Source: Trametes villosa (lineage: Eukaryota; Basidiomycota; Agaricomycetes; Polyporales; Polyporaceae). Taken from it: 64,000 nucleotides of DNA. This document shows, one piece after another, positions 34,561 through 46,652 of this stretch (its first letter is position 1; each line of letters opens with the position of its first letter). The translations under genes and the position numbers were made by a program. The stretch covers positions 2,132,001 through 2,196,000 of the forward strand of contig PUDQ02000001.1 in assembly GCA_002964805.2 (NCBI GenBank), read 5' to 3'. The notes under the pieces were generated by a model. The model saw only the letters and a list, made by a program, of their open reading frames with translations, did not search any database and was not told where the DNA came from.

Positions 34561-36754
34561 TCAGCTCCCGTTCCGGCTGTAGAGCAGGTTCGCGCTTCCC
34601 GACCGTGGCCGCGTCTTCGTGCCTGGAAGACCCTCCGTGTCGCTTCCGCCTCCACTCCTCCGACCTGACACCGAAGGCTTGCCGATACGGCTCTGGGCAA
34701 GTGCAGAGGGTGGTGGTACCTTCGGCGCGCGGATGGTGACGTTCGAATGGGTGCTGTGGCTCGGAGAGTCCAGTACGGGTGAACGAATGGTGCTGGCCCC
34801 GAGAGACGAACGCTTCGGCTGACTATATGCGCCCGATCCAGGGCCTGTTGACCGCTTCAGACCCGCGCCGCCATAGATACTTGCGGAGGGCACAGGGAGG
34901 AATGTGGGCGTCGATGGCCGCGACGAAGGGGTGGGGATAGAGCTCGTGGTGCTGGTGGTTGCATTCGTGCTGACACTGCTCCGTCCCTCCGTCGAGACCG
35001 AAAGCCGCGACTGCGGACGGCGGAGTCCGGTGGGCATGACACTCTGCGATAGGGAGCTGGGCGCTCGGCTGTTGCTCCCTACGGAAGACGGAGATTCCGT
35101 CGAGCTGGAGGATACGGCACGGAATGCGGTGGGCGCAGAAGGGCTGGATGTCCGCCGCCGTTCCTTCTCCTTGTCCTTGACTGGTGAGGGCGAGTCCTCC
35201 ATAATGAGCACCCATCCCGACGTATCCGCGCCTGGAGTTCGCTTGAAATCGCCGTCAGAATCGATGCTCTGCCGCCGGGATTTCGCGACGACCGGGCTGA
35301 GACGATCCTCGTGTGAGGCTGAGCGGGATGAAGACGTTGATGGGACTGGGGAGGCGGAGGACGAAGCTTTCGCGGGGATTGGGGGAGGAGGCATTGCGTT
35401 CGCGGCCGTCCGGTTAGTGACGCTACCCATACGCAACCGGGGCACACGGGTGTGAATCTTCTGCTCTAGCACCCTTACGCGGGCCCTCATCTCTGAGACC
35501 ATCTGAACACCCCTGCTCCTAGACGCTGTAGAGGGGACACCGCCTGCGGTGCTAGTAACGCTCGAGTTCATCGAAGTAGCGGCACGGTAAGCAGGAGCTC
35601 GGGGAATGGGTGTGCGAGGGGGTGGTAGGCGGGACGGGCTAGAAGAGAGGCCTGGAAGCGTGGCGGACCGCGCGAGACTGCTTGGTGTGCCAACATTGGC
35701 GCGTGGTGGCTGGAAGCCCGCGCGCTGCAGCATGGAGGTAGGAGTAGTAGGGTTGGCATTCTTGGTTGGGCGGGGCGAGACGATAGAGATGGGGGCGGGG
35801 AAATCCTTGGCTGGAGTCTCTGGTGGAGGGGTGAGATCTGCGAGAGAGAGATCTGGAGGAGTCGGGACGCTGAGAAGGTCCTCGTCCGATAACGACGGTG
35901 TGGCGTTGGGTAGTGACGACGGAGTCGAAGAATCCACGGAGGTGGTCGAGATGCTGTTGGCACGCAGCTGTGCGGCAGCCAATTGGTCCTTCAGGATCGC
36001 AATCTCCTCGTTGGCATCTATGCGAGGAGCAGGGGATGAGGGGACAGGCGCCAGGAGACGCGACGGGTACTTACCTCTTAGCTCGTCCTTTACGCGCTGA
36101 CCTTCCTCCTCCATGTTGGCCTTGTCCAGCAGCTCGTGTTCCAACAAAATCTTCTCCTCCAGTACCCGCGCGTACTTCTGCTCCATATCGGCCAAGCTCG
36201 AGGAGATCGCCCGCTCGCTCCGCTCCAGATCATCGTTACCCATCTCAAGCTCCCGCAACTGCACCTTGATCTTCTGGTAATCTTGTCGTAGCTTGTCTAG
36301 CTCGCGTTGGAGAGACGTTGTCGTGGTGTTGTGTGTGGTTTGGAGATGCATGAACTTGGACTGCGGCCCGGTCAAGAGGGACGCTCGGCGTAGCCACAAG
36401 CAGCATACGTACCTTCCAGTCATCCCTCTCCTGTTCCGCCCTAGCAACCTTGACCTTGAGTTCCTGTTGAGCCTTCTCGGTCCGTTCCAGCTCGCGTTCC
36501 AGCTCCTCCTCTAGCTCCTTGCTTGAATGATGGAAGTCATCGAGTTCGGCGCGTGTCTCTGCCAGCATATCGGCCACCTCTAGGTACTTTGCCTTCCAGT
36601 CCGCCCCCGGGGAGGAGAAGCTGCGAAACAAGACATGTCAGCGGGGAGGGAGGTGCATACACGGGGGCAGCAGGTACTTGATAGCATTGTCGTCCATGGA
36701 AGCCATGCCTCTGTCCTTGCGCAGAATGTCTGTGGCTTGTAGGACAGCGGTCAT
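34561..36754 (-). CDS. NDE1: NUDE-type nuclear distribution protein (dynein regulator)
   Basis: Four exons, 36754-36663, 36620-36413, 36360-36075 and 36017-34561, give 680 residues. Residues 30-235 form the long NUDE coiled coil: ADWKAKYLEVADMLAETRAE, DDWKSKFMHLQTTHN, SLQRELDKLRQDYQ, ELEMGNDDLERSERAISSS and EKILLEHELLDKANMEEEGQ, followed by DELRDANEEIAIL. The remaining 440 residues are disordered and Ser/Thr/Pro-rich with many potential phosphosites. NUDE proteins link LIS1 and dynein and are needed for nuclear migration in hyphae. An internal in-frame ATG at 36706 is an alternative start that would remove 16 residues. Confidence 0.88.
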
Positions 36755-37203
36755 AACGTAAGACGGCTATGTACAGACAAAGACGGAGGGACCAAGAGCC
36801 TCGAAGAAAGCCGAGAGAGGGGAGCCAGGAGGGAGACCAGAACCAGTGCTTGCGGTGAGTGAACAACCCCCGTCAGCCCCGAATAGTGAACTTGTCGCTC
36901 TCCGGCCACGCGAGCCACCTGCCTATTGTGGAGCAACACGTGGGAAGCGCGTGTCACGTGTTTTCCCGGCGCGTCTAAGCTTAATGGGCGCGTCCCCAAC
37001 GCGTCCTCCCCTCCTCGAGCGAGACCGTACTTGCAGCAGAGCAGAAGGTCATCCGGGAATCGGGCCACGAACTTGATGTGAGGTTGTCAGGCCACCGGGA
37101 CATATCGATCTCGGCGACCACGCACGTAGCGAGGGACAAGTAAAATGGCTCTATTATTACATACAATAAACGGCAGTACATGGCATCATCTCCGCCGTCG
37201 CAG
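36755..37203. other. spacer between NUDE and CSL4
   Basis: NUDE promoter side and CSL4 3' UTR; no further feature seen. Confidence 0.45.
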
Positions 37204-37949
37204 CTACATGCCTTCCGGCTTCGCGCACTTGCGCTTCTCAATTTTACCAGTCTTCGGACAGCGCATTTCCTGCCAGGAGACCGGCTCCATCGTGGCACCT
37301 AATTCGTACAGTCAGTGCATGCACAGGCAACGAGGCAATACTAGCCTTACCGGCTTCACTGGTGGCGAAGATGACCCCAAGGTCATTCCGCGCGGTAGTA
37401 ACGTAATAGCTACGTGCGTCTCCCAAAGAGAGCTGGGAGAGATATGAATGACAGCATGGCAGCAACATGGGACGGCACATACCACAAGACCTCGGACGAC
37501 GTCTCCGCCGCGAAAGCAGTCCGCAATTTTCACCTTGTCTTTCTCAGTCGCTCGAACGTCTTGCACACGGATTACACCTGTGAACTCCTCGCCGGCAGGA
37601 AGAGGCACGCCGTCCACGACAGTGATCGACAGAACAGCCTGCAGAGGCGACAAGCGGGTTACAGAGCCCAGTACGATGGAGTTCGGAGCTGGCGGATGGG
37701 GGCGCGTCCGCTTGATCTCCAGTGTCTGATACAGCGACCAGTCCACAGCGCGCGCACGAGCAAGAGATTTATTCAGACTTGTCCCGGACAAGAGCGGCAG
37801 GAAAAACCAACAGATCCGGAGTACTGAGGAACGCCGACGAGACTTGCCCTGACGGTGCCGTCGCACGCATAGGTTCCTCCGCCGAGCTGCGGGACCGGTC
37901 CTCGGGGCAATGGGATTGGCTGGCCTGGGAGGAGTGTGTCGGACGACAT
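37204..37949 (-). CDS. CSL4: exosome complex component CSL4
   Basis: Four exons, 37949-37812, 37725-37483, 37432-37351 and 37298-37204, give 185 residues (human EXOSC1 has 195). The N-terminal cap domain reads LLPGQPIPLP, GTYACDGTVRASLVG. The S1 RNA-binding domain spans about 60-145 (VLGSVTRLSPLQAVLSI, FTGVIRVQDVRATE, VKIADCFRGGDVVR), and the C-terminal zinc-ribbon-like tail has VSWQEMRCPKTGKIEKRKC. Csl4 is one of three cap subunits of the nuclear and cytoplasmic RNA exosome and helps thread RNA into the core. An upstream in-frame ATG at 37988 would add 13 residues; the shorter start fits the family better. Divergent to pyruvate dehydrogenase E2, 212 bp apart. Confidence 0.9.
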
Positions 37950-38161
37950 GAGAGGATGGGATGGGGAGAGGATAGGCGATGGGCGCATCCGAGGGCTCCG
38001 AGCCTGCCCGAAGAGCGACGCGCCGGGCGGGTTTGTGCGTGTTTACGCCCCCCAACGACGTATCGCGTACGACTTTTCTGCGCCCTGCCACTGCCAGCTG
38101 AGCCCAGCACCCGCCCGCCCTCCGACTCCGTGTCGCTCTCGTCCTCGTCTCCGTCCACGAA

Positions 38162-39794
38162 ATGGCCTCCGCTCTCGCCCGCACCGTCTTCGCCAGGCGT
38201 ACGCACCGTTCCGTCCCATTCCCGGTGTGCCATACGCTAATGCTTCTGGTTCTCGCCAGGCTTCCACGTCTCGGCCTCCCGCCATGCGCTGTCCAAGTTC
38301 GCCATGCCGGCGATGAGCCCTACCATGACCGAGGGTGGCATCGCGTCATGGAAGTTGAAGGAGGGCGACAAGTTCGCGGCTGGTGATGTCCTGCTCGAGA
38401 TTGTAAGCTGCACGCGCGACGCAAAGTAGTAATCCCGGAATGACCCACAACTCTGCGCGTCATAGGAAACTGACAAGGCCACCATCGACGTCGAGGCGCA
38501 GGATGATGGTGTCTTGGCCAAGATCATCGTACGCTACCTCCAGCTTCTCTCGCTCCATGTCTCCTGAAATGTTACGTCGCACAGGCCCAGGACGGCCAGA
38601 AGAACATTGCTGTCGGCTCGCCCATTGCCATCATTGGTGAGGAGGGCGACGACATCTCTGGTGCCGAGCAGCTGGCTGCTGAGGCCTCCTCCGAGAAGCC
38701 CAAAGCGGACAAGGCTCCCGAGGTCCCCAAGCAGGAGGAGAAGAAGCCTGAAGCCCCCAAGCAGGAGACTAAGCAGGAGACCAAGTCCGAGCTCCCGACG
38801 GGCGACCGCATCTTCGCTTCCCCCATTGCGAAGAAGATTGCTCTCGAGCAGGGCATTCCCCTTGCGATGGTTAAGGGCTCCGGTCCCAACGGACGTATCC
38901 TCCGAGAGGATGTTGAGAAGTACAAGGCTCCTGCCGCTGGTGCCTCCGCGACCCCCTCTACTGCCGTCCCCTCGCCCTCCGCTGCCCTTCCTGAGTACAC
39001 CGACACCCCCGTCTCGAACATGCGCCGCACCATCGGCTCGCGTCTCACGCAGTCGAAGCAGGAGCTGCCCCACTACTACCTCACGTTGGACATTAACATG
39101 GACAAGGTGCTCAAGCTCCGTGAGGTGTTCAACAAGACGCTGGGCGAGAAGGACAAGTCGGCGAAGCTTTCGGTCAACGACTTCGTGCTGAAGGCTGTCG
39201 CCTGCGCTCTCTCCGACGTTCCTGAGGCGAACTCGGCATGGTTGGGCGAGGTTATCCGGCAGTACGTCCATGCGCCTTCATGAAGTTTGCAAGCTGCTCA
39301 CTAGAGAACAGATACAAGAAGGCCGATATCTCGGTTGCTGTTGCGACCCCCACCGGCCTCATCACCCCCATCATCAAGGACGTCGGCGCGAAGGGCCTTG
39401 CGTCAATATCCTCGGAGGGCAAGGCGCTCGCGAAGAAGGCGCGCGACGGCAAGCTCCAGCCCCAGGAGTACCAGGTACGCCCCTTCCCGTACATATAGAT
39501 GCAAAATGCTGATAGGTCGTGCAGGGTGGAACCTTCACTGTTTCCAACCTTGGCATGTTCGGTATCTCCCACTTCACCGCCATCATCAACCCCCCTCAGT
39601 CATGTATCCTCGCCGTCGGCGCGACCCAGCCCACGCTGGTGCCCGCGCCCGAGGAGGAGCGCGGCTTCAAGGTGACGCAGGTGATGAAGGTGACGCTGAG
39701 CGCGGACCACCGGACGGTCGACGGCGCGGTCGGCGCGCGGTGGCTCGCGGCGTTCAAGGGTTACCTCGAGAACCCGCTGACGTTCATGCTCTGA
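38162..39794 (+). CDS. LAT1: pyruvate dehydrogenase E2, dihydrolipoyl acetyltransferase
   Basis: Six exons, 38162-38198, 38260-38402, 38466-38528, 38585-39261, 39312-39474 and 39525-39794, give 450 residues. A short presequence ([20 protein letters not shown]) is followed by one lipoyl domain with the lipoylation lysine in [16 protein letters not shown] (about 62-77). Then come a charged, Pro/Glu-rich linker, a peripheral-subunit-binding domain ([26 protein letters not shown]) and the catalytic domain with the active-site motif [16 protein letters not shown]2 transfers the acetyl group to CoA and forms the core of the mitochondrial complex. The last acceptor was chosen to give [15 protein letters not shown]; an AG nine bases upstream would add Val-Val-Gln. 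Confidence 0.94.
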
Positions 39795-40289
39795 GTGCCG
39801 AGCTGGGTTCCGGGTTCTCGGGTGGGGCTGCAAAATCGTCCGTCGTTGACATCCATAGACTTGCTACGTCGATAGTACACTTTTGCCTATAGTTACTCAC
39901 GATACCGCCAGGGTGCTGGGTTTACCAGCAACTTGTAATGTTTTACGTCGTTGCTGTTGTCTGCCAGCTGTGAGAGCTTTTATTCGAGCGTGAGGTTACC
40001 ACACCGTGTCGGCTTCGACAACAGCAGACGATGATAGACATCCTCCGGGCTTGCGCGCCGAGTCAATGTCATAAGTGACGGAGCGCCGGCGCGTCGCGAC
40101 GCGTCGACCCTGAGGAGACGCGGCAGGTTCGAGTTTCCTCCCGCCTCGACGCGTTGTCGTTGGCCATACCCACCCTGCATGCTCAACGGACACTCCGCGA
40201 GACCCTCCAAGCCCAAAGAACCCTTACGCACTTAATTTGACGCGTATATTCGCGTGGACGACCTCGCGACCCCAGCTGGCCTGTAGTCA
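39795..40289. other. intergenic, no supported gene
   Basis: 3' UTR of the E2 gene and promoter of the DUF6697-like gene. A GGTTCGAG string near 40125 is not part of a foldable tRNA. Confidence 0.5.
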
Positions 40290-43200
40290 ATGGAGCCAGA
40301 CTTCATTCGCGAACAGGTCCACAACGTCTGGCGTGTCATTGCGACCAACTCGAAGCTGATTACAGACAGAGGGCTCAAGATAGAGGTAGGCCCTGCGAAA
40401 TGACGTTCGGAGTACTGTGACGCTCACCTCGCGACCCGCAGGGAGCGTTCGTCGACCCGGATTTCGTGTTGGGGCAAGCTGCCGCGCTGCATAATGCTGT
40501 AATCGACAGCGTCAACATACTCAAGGCCGGCAAGAACTCCGCCCGCCAGGTCTGCCGCTCTATGCTGGTCGTGACAGAAGTCTACATACCACTGACCCAG
40601 GTGACCCGACAGTTCGCGATCATGAAGCCCGACTTCCTCGGCCAACAAGTAAACGCCCTGCAAATCGTGACCAGAGACAACGCGCGACTTCTGGATCCGA
40701 CCAAAACTATACATTCGGAGGTGGGCTCGAAAAGGCTTCTACTGAGCGTACCATGTGCCGCGTTGTGCTGAGCTCCGCGCATACAGCTTGCGAGCCTCGG
40801 CGACGAGTTCGTCCTAAACCTTGCCACCAACTTGCGCAACGTGATCTCCGACAATGCCCGCGTAGCGCTAGAAAGCGTTATGGAGCCCAACGCGGTAAGA
40901 GTGCTGTCCTCGACGGAACGACGGGTCATATCGTGCTCACATGCTAGGTTAGCTCTTCATGTCTCGCCCAGACTTCATCGAGCGTCTGGTCGCCGCTTAC
41001 CACTGCGTTTTGGCCGCATATGCACGCCAGAAGGGATCAGTAGCTGTTCTCCACGAACGCGTAAGTCTAGGAGCATTCGAGCAATCGAACGTACACTGAA
41101 GAAATCATGACAGGGGCTTGCTACCGAGGCTGCGCTGCGCGAGCTCCAGACGCAACTGGACGCGGCGATCGCGGCGAAGTTTGAGGCACTGTCCAAGGTT
41201 GCTCCATTGGAGGCCTCCGTCGCCACACTCCAGACAGAATGTGACAAAGCCAACGCAGATGCGAAAGAAGCGGCGGACTCGGCCCAGGGCCGTATCCTCA
41301 AACTCGAAGGGGAGCTGGCACTCGTGACCTCCGACCATCTCAGCTGCGGCTCTATGGCAAGCTGTCCTTTCGACGATTGAGATGCGGAAGTTGAGGAGTT
41401 AACATCTTGTTTTGTAGAACCAAGAGCAGGTAGCCGAACTCGCGACGCTAAAGGAAGAGCACAAGGCTCTCATCAAGAGGTGCGAGGAGCAACACGATGC
41501 AGCTGCCATGGCCGTTAGTCGGGTCGTGAGCCTGAACGAGGAGAAGCGACAGCTCCAGCTGGACCATGACAAACTGGCTGCCCAGCTGGCCGACGTCCAA
41601 GCAGCTTCCGTAACGTTCTCATTGACCCGCGCTGAGGAGCATGACAAGATGAATCTCGAGGTCGAGCCTATTTCATTCGGCCGCCATGTGGTTGTATGCT
41701 CACCCTGCCGGCATAGATTGCTCGCCTAGAGGATCTGCTAAAGAAGCGTGAAGTGGCCATGAACGCTCTCGACGGTGAGAAGGCACAGCTGAGAGCGGCG
41801 CTGGACTCAGTGAAGGCAGACCTCTCGGCCACCAACACTCAGGTGCGTGTCTTGCTTCTCATGCAGCTTGGCCCGCCACTAACTTATGCCCTCCCGAAGC
41901 TCGCAGCTACGGTCATCCAATGCGACACTTGGAAGGCAACGTTGGACGACGTGATCAGTCGCCAAACAACTGACATGGATGCGATCCGCGAAGCTGCGGC
42001 GAAGGAGAAGGAGACGTCTGATGACTTGGTATGTGACCCATACATATACTTCTCCTGTGACATGCTGACGGGCACCTGAAGTTGGGCAATGCCGTGAAGA
42101 AGATCGAAGACCTGGAGATTCGCCTACGGCAGAAAGACGACGAGGTTTGCACTATATTCCCCGTGCACCACCGCCAGTCTCTCATTCGCGAACTTTTGTA
42201 GATCTCCGCTCTGCACGAAGCTGCGAAACGTCAAGCTCAACGGCCAGTCTATGCCCCGCCTGTGAAACTTCCAGCATCGCCGCCTCCCTCGTCCAGGAAG
42301 CGAGCACTTCCTGAAGAAAACGACCAGAAACGGGTGACCACCGCGGGGTCCTCTTCGGGAGGCGGCTGGGCCCCGGACCTAGCTGCACATGGCTCTCCGC
42401 TCCCCATCGATCGCGTGAACGAGTTAGCCAGCTTGCCCGTGGTTACTGTGGATCTTGGCCATGGGCAGGATGTCCCCGCTATCTTTAGTCGTCAGTCGCT
42501 CAGCCACATCTTGGGAGGCTCCATACAAGGCCTGATCGTTCGGTAAACCCTGCTGTATGCTGACCTTGATCGTCAAGCTAACCCGTGTGTACTGTTTAGC
42601 TGCACCAACAGCGCGACGGTCCTCGCGCGTCAACACGACATCCGTGACTACCTCTGTCCCAATATGGATCACAACGCGTGGTCGCCCGCGGGCCCCGGCA
42701 AGCACGGTTACATGCAGGTCGGCCTGGGGCGGGACAGCAAGCTCTTCAACGACGCGGGCGAGTACCGCCACGTCTTCGTCGGCGCCGGCAAGCACCTCCT
42801 CTACTGCGGCTGGTACCACGTCCTGCGCGTCGAGCCGCTCACCAAGGAAGAATGGGCGACGCTGCCCGACAAGGTGCGTCACCAACTCTCGTCTCACCCG
42901 GACCACGCGCCGAACCTGAACTCGCTCCTGCGCGCACAGGTGAAGCGCACGTACTCGGAGACGACGGTGAACAAGGAGAAGTCCAGCGCGCTCCGGAATG
43001 CGGATGGCGTGCAAGCGATGTACGACGCGGGCGAGCTGCGCGCGCCGTGCGTGCGCCTGCAGTGCCTGAAGTTCGACACGGCGTTCTACCACGAGCTCGT
43101 GCAAGCGAACGACCGCTTCTTTGGGAATAAGCCGCGGCCGACGGGCCCGTCGGGCAAGGCGGGGCCCTCGAAGCGGCGGCGGCTTGCGAAGGAGGATACC

Positions 43201-43569
43201 GAGGCTAAGGACGACGATAGCGAGGAGGAGGTGAGCCTGGCTCTTGCGACGAAGAGGACGGCGACCCTCGCTACCCCTGCGGGCACGCCGGCGCCCTCGG
43301 CGGCGACTCAGCGACAGGGTGAAGACAAAACGGCGGGGACGGCAGCGAACCCGCTTGTCGTGGACGCACCGGGGGCGTCCTCATCCAACGATGCCGCGCC
43401 AGTTGCTGGGCCGTCGACGTCAACCGCGAGGTCGCCCCCAAGGACCCGTTGGCAATCGGGGTCGCTCATACTGCACATCCCACCCAACGACCGACCATCT
43501 CATTCGAGCGCCAACGACGACTCGGATCTTTCGCCCATCTCGAACGACGACGACATGTATTTGGGCTGA
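40290..43569 (+). CDS. coiled-coil protein with C-terminal DUF6697-like domain
   Basis: Eleven exons, 40290-40385, 40442-40720, 40787-40894, 40953-41060, 41114-41323, 41418-41660, 41717-41842, 41900-42028, 42082-42144, 42202-42542 and 42600-43569, give 890 residues. An N-terminal alpha-helical region (MEPDFIREQVHNVWRVIATN) leads into a long coiled coil at about 200-460. A globular domain then spans about 530-720 (WSPAGPGKHGYMQVGLGRD, YCGWYHVLRVEPLTKEEW, PCVRLQCLKFDTAFYHE), which resembles DUF6697 found in mushroom-forming fungi. The C-terminus is basic (SKRRRLAKED), then acidic and disordered, so nuclear location is plausible. Function is unknown. A possible extra 51 bp intron at 40556-40606 keeps the frame. 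Confidence 0.75.
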
Positions 43570-43759
43570 CATGGTACTCGTGCTGATTTCGTTTCTTGTG
43601 TTACTCATCATTCTGCTTTCTTGTTGTGCTTTCGTGTAAATGCTGTTTAGCTGTCTATCCAGATGCTTTGTGATTGTCCTCCCGCTAATCGTTGCGCATG
43701 ATTATATATATAACCTGCTCCTAGTTGTTCTATACCACCCGTATAATGTACATACTGTA

Positions 43760-44857
43760 TCACGTCGCGTTGTTGGCGGCCATCCTGTCGTAAAATTGTT
43801 GAACCGCTTCTACCTTGCCCGCGTCAAATTTCTCGACGGTCTGACCGGCCATACCGGGAGCGATTTGGATGTCGCCTTTGACGAGGCCCTCCAACGTCAA
43901 CTTGGTGAACTCCTCCAAGGGCATCCAGAACTTGGCCAGGGTAGGCGTCATTCCCTGGTCTATGGTTGCTCTTGCTCGTCAGTAACACGTCCCGTGTAGC
44001 GCCGAACGATGACTGGCACTCACGATCGTGGAGCTCGGATTCGACCAGCCTGACGGTGCGGTCAGACGATATGGAGCTACAGTCGACGGCGTGTATAAGT
44101 CACTCACGGAGGGAAGATCTCAAGGACTTGTACGTTCGTTTTGGCGAGTTGCGCGCGCAGAGTCAACGCAAGCCCGTGCAGTGCGAACTTGCTGGCCGAA
44201 TAGTTGGGTACATTCGCGTACGGCAGGACACCGAGTGCGGACGTGATGGGGATAATGAATGACGGACGTCCTGCCTCCTGGGAAGGGGAGAAGTGAGTGA
44301 GAAGAACGGGTGGATGTCTGCTGTAATAGAAGAACTCACACTTAGCTTGAGGAGGTGAGGGAGGAACAGCACGATCAGCTTGAAGATTGAGGTGTAGTTA
44401 GTCGAGATCTCGTCCTGGAACTCTAAAGCACAGTGAGCGACGAGACTAGACGCGAAGCCTGCACATCGTACTGCTCAAGTCAATGGTTTCAGGTTGCGTG
44501 AACTTGAAGATATGCTGGATTCCGGAAGAGTAGATGACTGCATCGAGCTGCAGAAGGCGGATATCAGTACATATTGCCCGGGTAGTATACTTGCTCACGC
44601 GGCCATACGTCTGGGTACTGTGAGACAGTTTGCTGAACAAACTCCTTGAGCTTGTCTTCGCTCGCAGTGATGTCGATACGGGCGGTCTTGATTCTCTCGC
44701 CCTGCTTGGCGAGCTCATCTAGTCGCTCCTGGCGACGTCCGGCCACGATCACAGTGGGTTGGGAGTCAAGGCCATGGAGGGCGAGGGCGAGGGCGCGTCC
44801 GATGCCCGAAGTAGCCCCGAGAACGAGGATGCATTTCGCGTCTTTGATGCCTGGCAT
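43760..44857 (-). CDS. short-chain dehydrogenase/reductase (DltE-like)
   Basis: Six exons, 44857-44609, 44547-44472, 44422-44340, 44277-44108, 44049-44024 (26 bp) and 43968-43760, give 270 residues. The Rossmann motif is LVLGATSGIGRALALAL (about 12-28), AGRRQERL follows beta 2, and DAVIYSSGIQH stands where the classical NNAG motif lies. The catalytic Ser is in IIPITSALGVLPY and the Tyr/Lys pair in NYSASKFAL. The C-terminal part (IFPPLVESELHD, LEEFTKLTLEGLVKGD) is that of DltE-type classical SDRs. It would reduce or oxidise a carbonyl/alcohol with NAD(P); the substrate cannot be deduced. Tail-to-tail with the DUF6697-like gene (190 bp). Confidence 0.88.
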
Positions 44858-44919
44858 GATGAGGAGATGTGAATGCAAGAGGGAGAGGGTGTTGGAAGAG
44901 AGCTTACTACACCACCTGT

Positions 44920-44926
44920 ATTTATA
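44920..44926 (-). promoter_or_regulatory. TATA box of the SDR gene
   Basis: TATAAAT on the minus strand, 62 bp before the preferred ATG at 44857. Confidence 0.5.
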
Positions 44927-45144
44927 GCGGCGCGCGTACGCTGGTCACTGGAGGCAGTTAAAGCGGCAAGTAGGAGGAGATCGCGTGCGCAGTGCTAGTG
45001 AGATCTAGAGCAGCGATCGAGTTAACAGCTATGACCGCATCGCATCGCACGCATGCGCGCCTCACTGTTCCGACTGCTCTCTCGTGTGCCTTTCTCACCT
45101 CCCACTCGGGCTGCCGATTGTACACGCAAGCTACCCTTACAAAC

Positions 45145-46241
45145 ATGGCCGAAAGCCGGGAACAGAAGCCTGATCTCAGCACGGACCTTCCAGGGCCGTC
45201 TACGACGGAGACCAGCCAACTTGACGTGGTGGATATCCGGGAAGACACCCGGGTATGTTAGAAGTCTCCGCGTCCGTGTCTTCACATCTCATGCGTAGTA
45301 GACAGCCCTCGACAGTGCTGAGGAGCTAAAGAAAGAAGGGAACGAACATTTCCGTGCCAAACGATGGAACGAAGCTCTCGCTTCGTACAGAGCTGCACTG
45401 GGACGCCTTCCCAAGCGGCCCGAATCGTCGCAACTCACTAAGGGCAAAGGGAAGGACAAGGCGGAGGAGGACATCACTGAAGATACACCACACGAACATG
45501 CAGATCTGCAGCAAGAAGGCAATACAGCAGAAACTGAAGGAGACCGTGTAGAAGTGGTCTCAGAGGTTGACGCGGAATGCGCCAAAGCGAGGGCGATCCT
45601 CAATGCCAACATCGGCGCATGCTTCATAAAACTCGTAAGCATCGGTGCTACACTCTGCGCACAACTGCTGAAAGGCATCTGTATGCAGGAAGACCACAAG
45701 GAAGTCGTGTCCGCTTGCACCGAAGGTGCGCAGGACGGATGCTTGTGCATTTTGACGCCCTGAGGCTCTATTGACTACGTCGGCACGCTCAGCTCTTCGT
45801 GACGATCCGCGATATGTCAAGGCGCTACAAAGAAGAGCTGCTGCTAATGAGCAGATCGGCTCGTGGTCATCCCTTTGTAGTGCACAGGAAGGTCCGTAGC
45901 TGTCCCCATCCCTAGTGTTCTGACCGCAACGAGCACACTCGTTCTGCCAGATTACAAGCAGCTGCTCGAGCTTCTAACACCCTTGTCTCCCGATCTCGTC
46001 AACGTGCGCCGAGCACTTGCGGCTCTCCCTCCTCGCATAGAGGTAGCTCAGAAGGCCGAGACCGATGAGATGCTCGGCAAACTCAAAGGCCTCGGGAATA
46101 GTATCCTAGGTAAGCGCAACAGCCGATCCATCGTAGACTATTCTCAGCAGGAATCACGTAGGAAACTTTGGCTTGTCGACGGACAACTTCCAGTTTGTCC
46201 CCAATGGGCAAGGGGGTTATTCCATGAACTTCGTCCGTTAA
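45145..46241 (+). CDS. TTC1-like tetratricopeptide repeat protein
   Basis: Six exons, 45145-45252, 45302-45634, 45689-45725, 45793-45891, 45951-46109 and 46162-46241, give 271 residues. The acidic N-terminus is followed by three TPR units: AEELKKEGNEHFRAKRWNEA, ILNANIGACFIKLEDHKEVV with ACTEALRDDPRYVKALQRRA, and NEQIGSWSSLCSAQEDYKQL. The end GLSTDNFQFVPNGQGGYSMN is typical of the TTC1 family. Human TTC1 is an Hsp90/Hsp70 co-chaperone-like adaptor. Choosing the acceptor at 45791-45792 restores the conserved TEALRDDPRYVKALQRR junction. Exon 5 (45951-46109) is duplicated downstream at 48260-48413. Divergent to the SDR gene (287 bp). Confidence 0.88.
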
Positions 46242-46652
46242 CCACCACACTCTGTACCCCTCACGTTATATCCACGCCCTCCTTTCTCGGTACACTTACC
46301 TTCTAACCATGGACTGGATGAGAGTAGTCCTGTAAGCTTTATGGTCTTGTCGCAACCTACGAAGTGCTGGGTGGTATTGTTCGGCCAGAGCGGGCCGGGA
46401 GCGAGTGAGCTCAGGCGCTTAGCCACGGGGACATAGTGGAAGTCGAGCACAAGGTTGGTGAACTCCTCCACCATCCTACAGCCATAAAATGTCGCCAGCG
46501 CGGTTTCAAACCTTAGCAACGCTTGAACCGCAACCACCACCATCCCGGACCCGACTCTCCCGTTGACCAGCCTATTCCCTAACATGTATGCGCCGACACA
46601 CATTCACCCTATCCGTCTTGTCCCTCAACACTGACACTTCCGACAGACTCTA
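46242..46652. other. duplicated spacer upstream of F-box-like gene A
   Basis: Strongly similar to about 48430-48816. On the minus strand both copies can encode MVEEF...VLDFH.VPV, so a small antisense gene or remnant is possible, but no full model was found. Confidence 0.45.

Noticed and set aside
37312..38184. 290-codon minus-strand frame covering most of CSL4
   Set aside because: It runs through three introns and uses the wrong frame at both ends; the four-exon CSL4 model matches the family from start to stop.
40100..40160. GGTTCGAG string resembling a tRNA T-arm
   Set aside because: The flanks do not form a T stem, and no A box, anticodon arm or acceptor stem fits around it.
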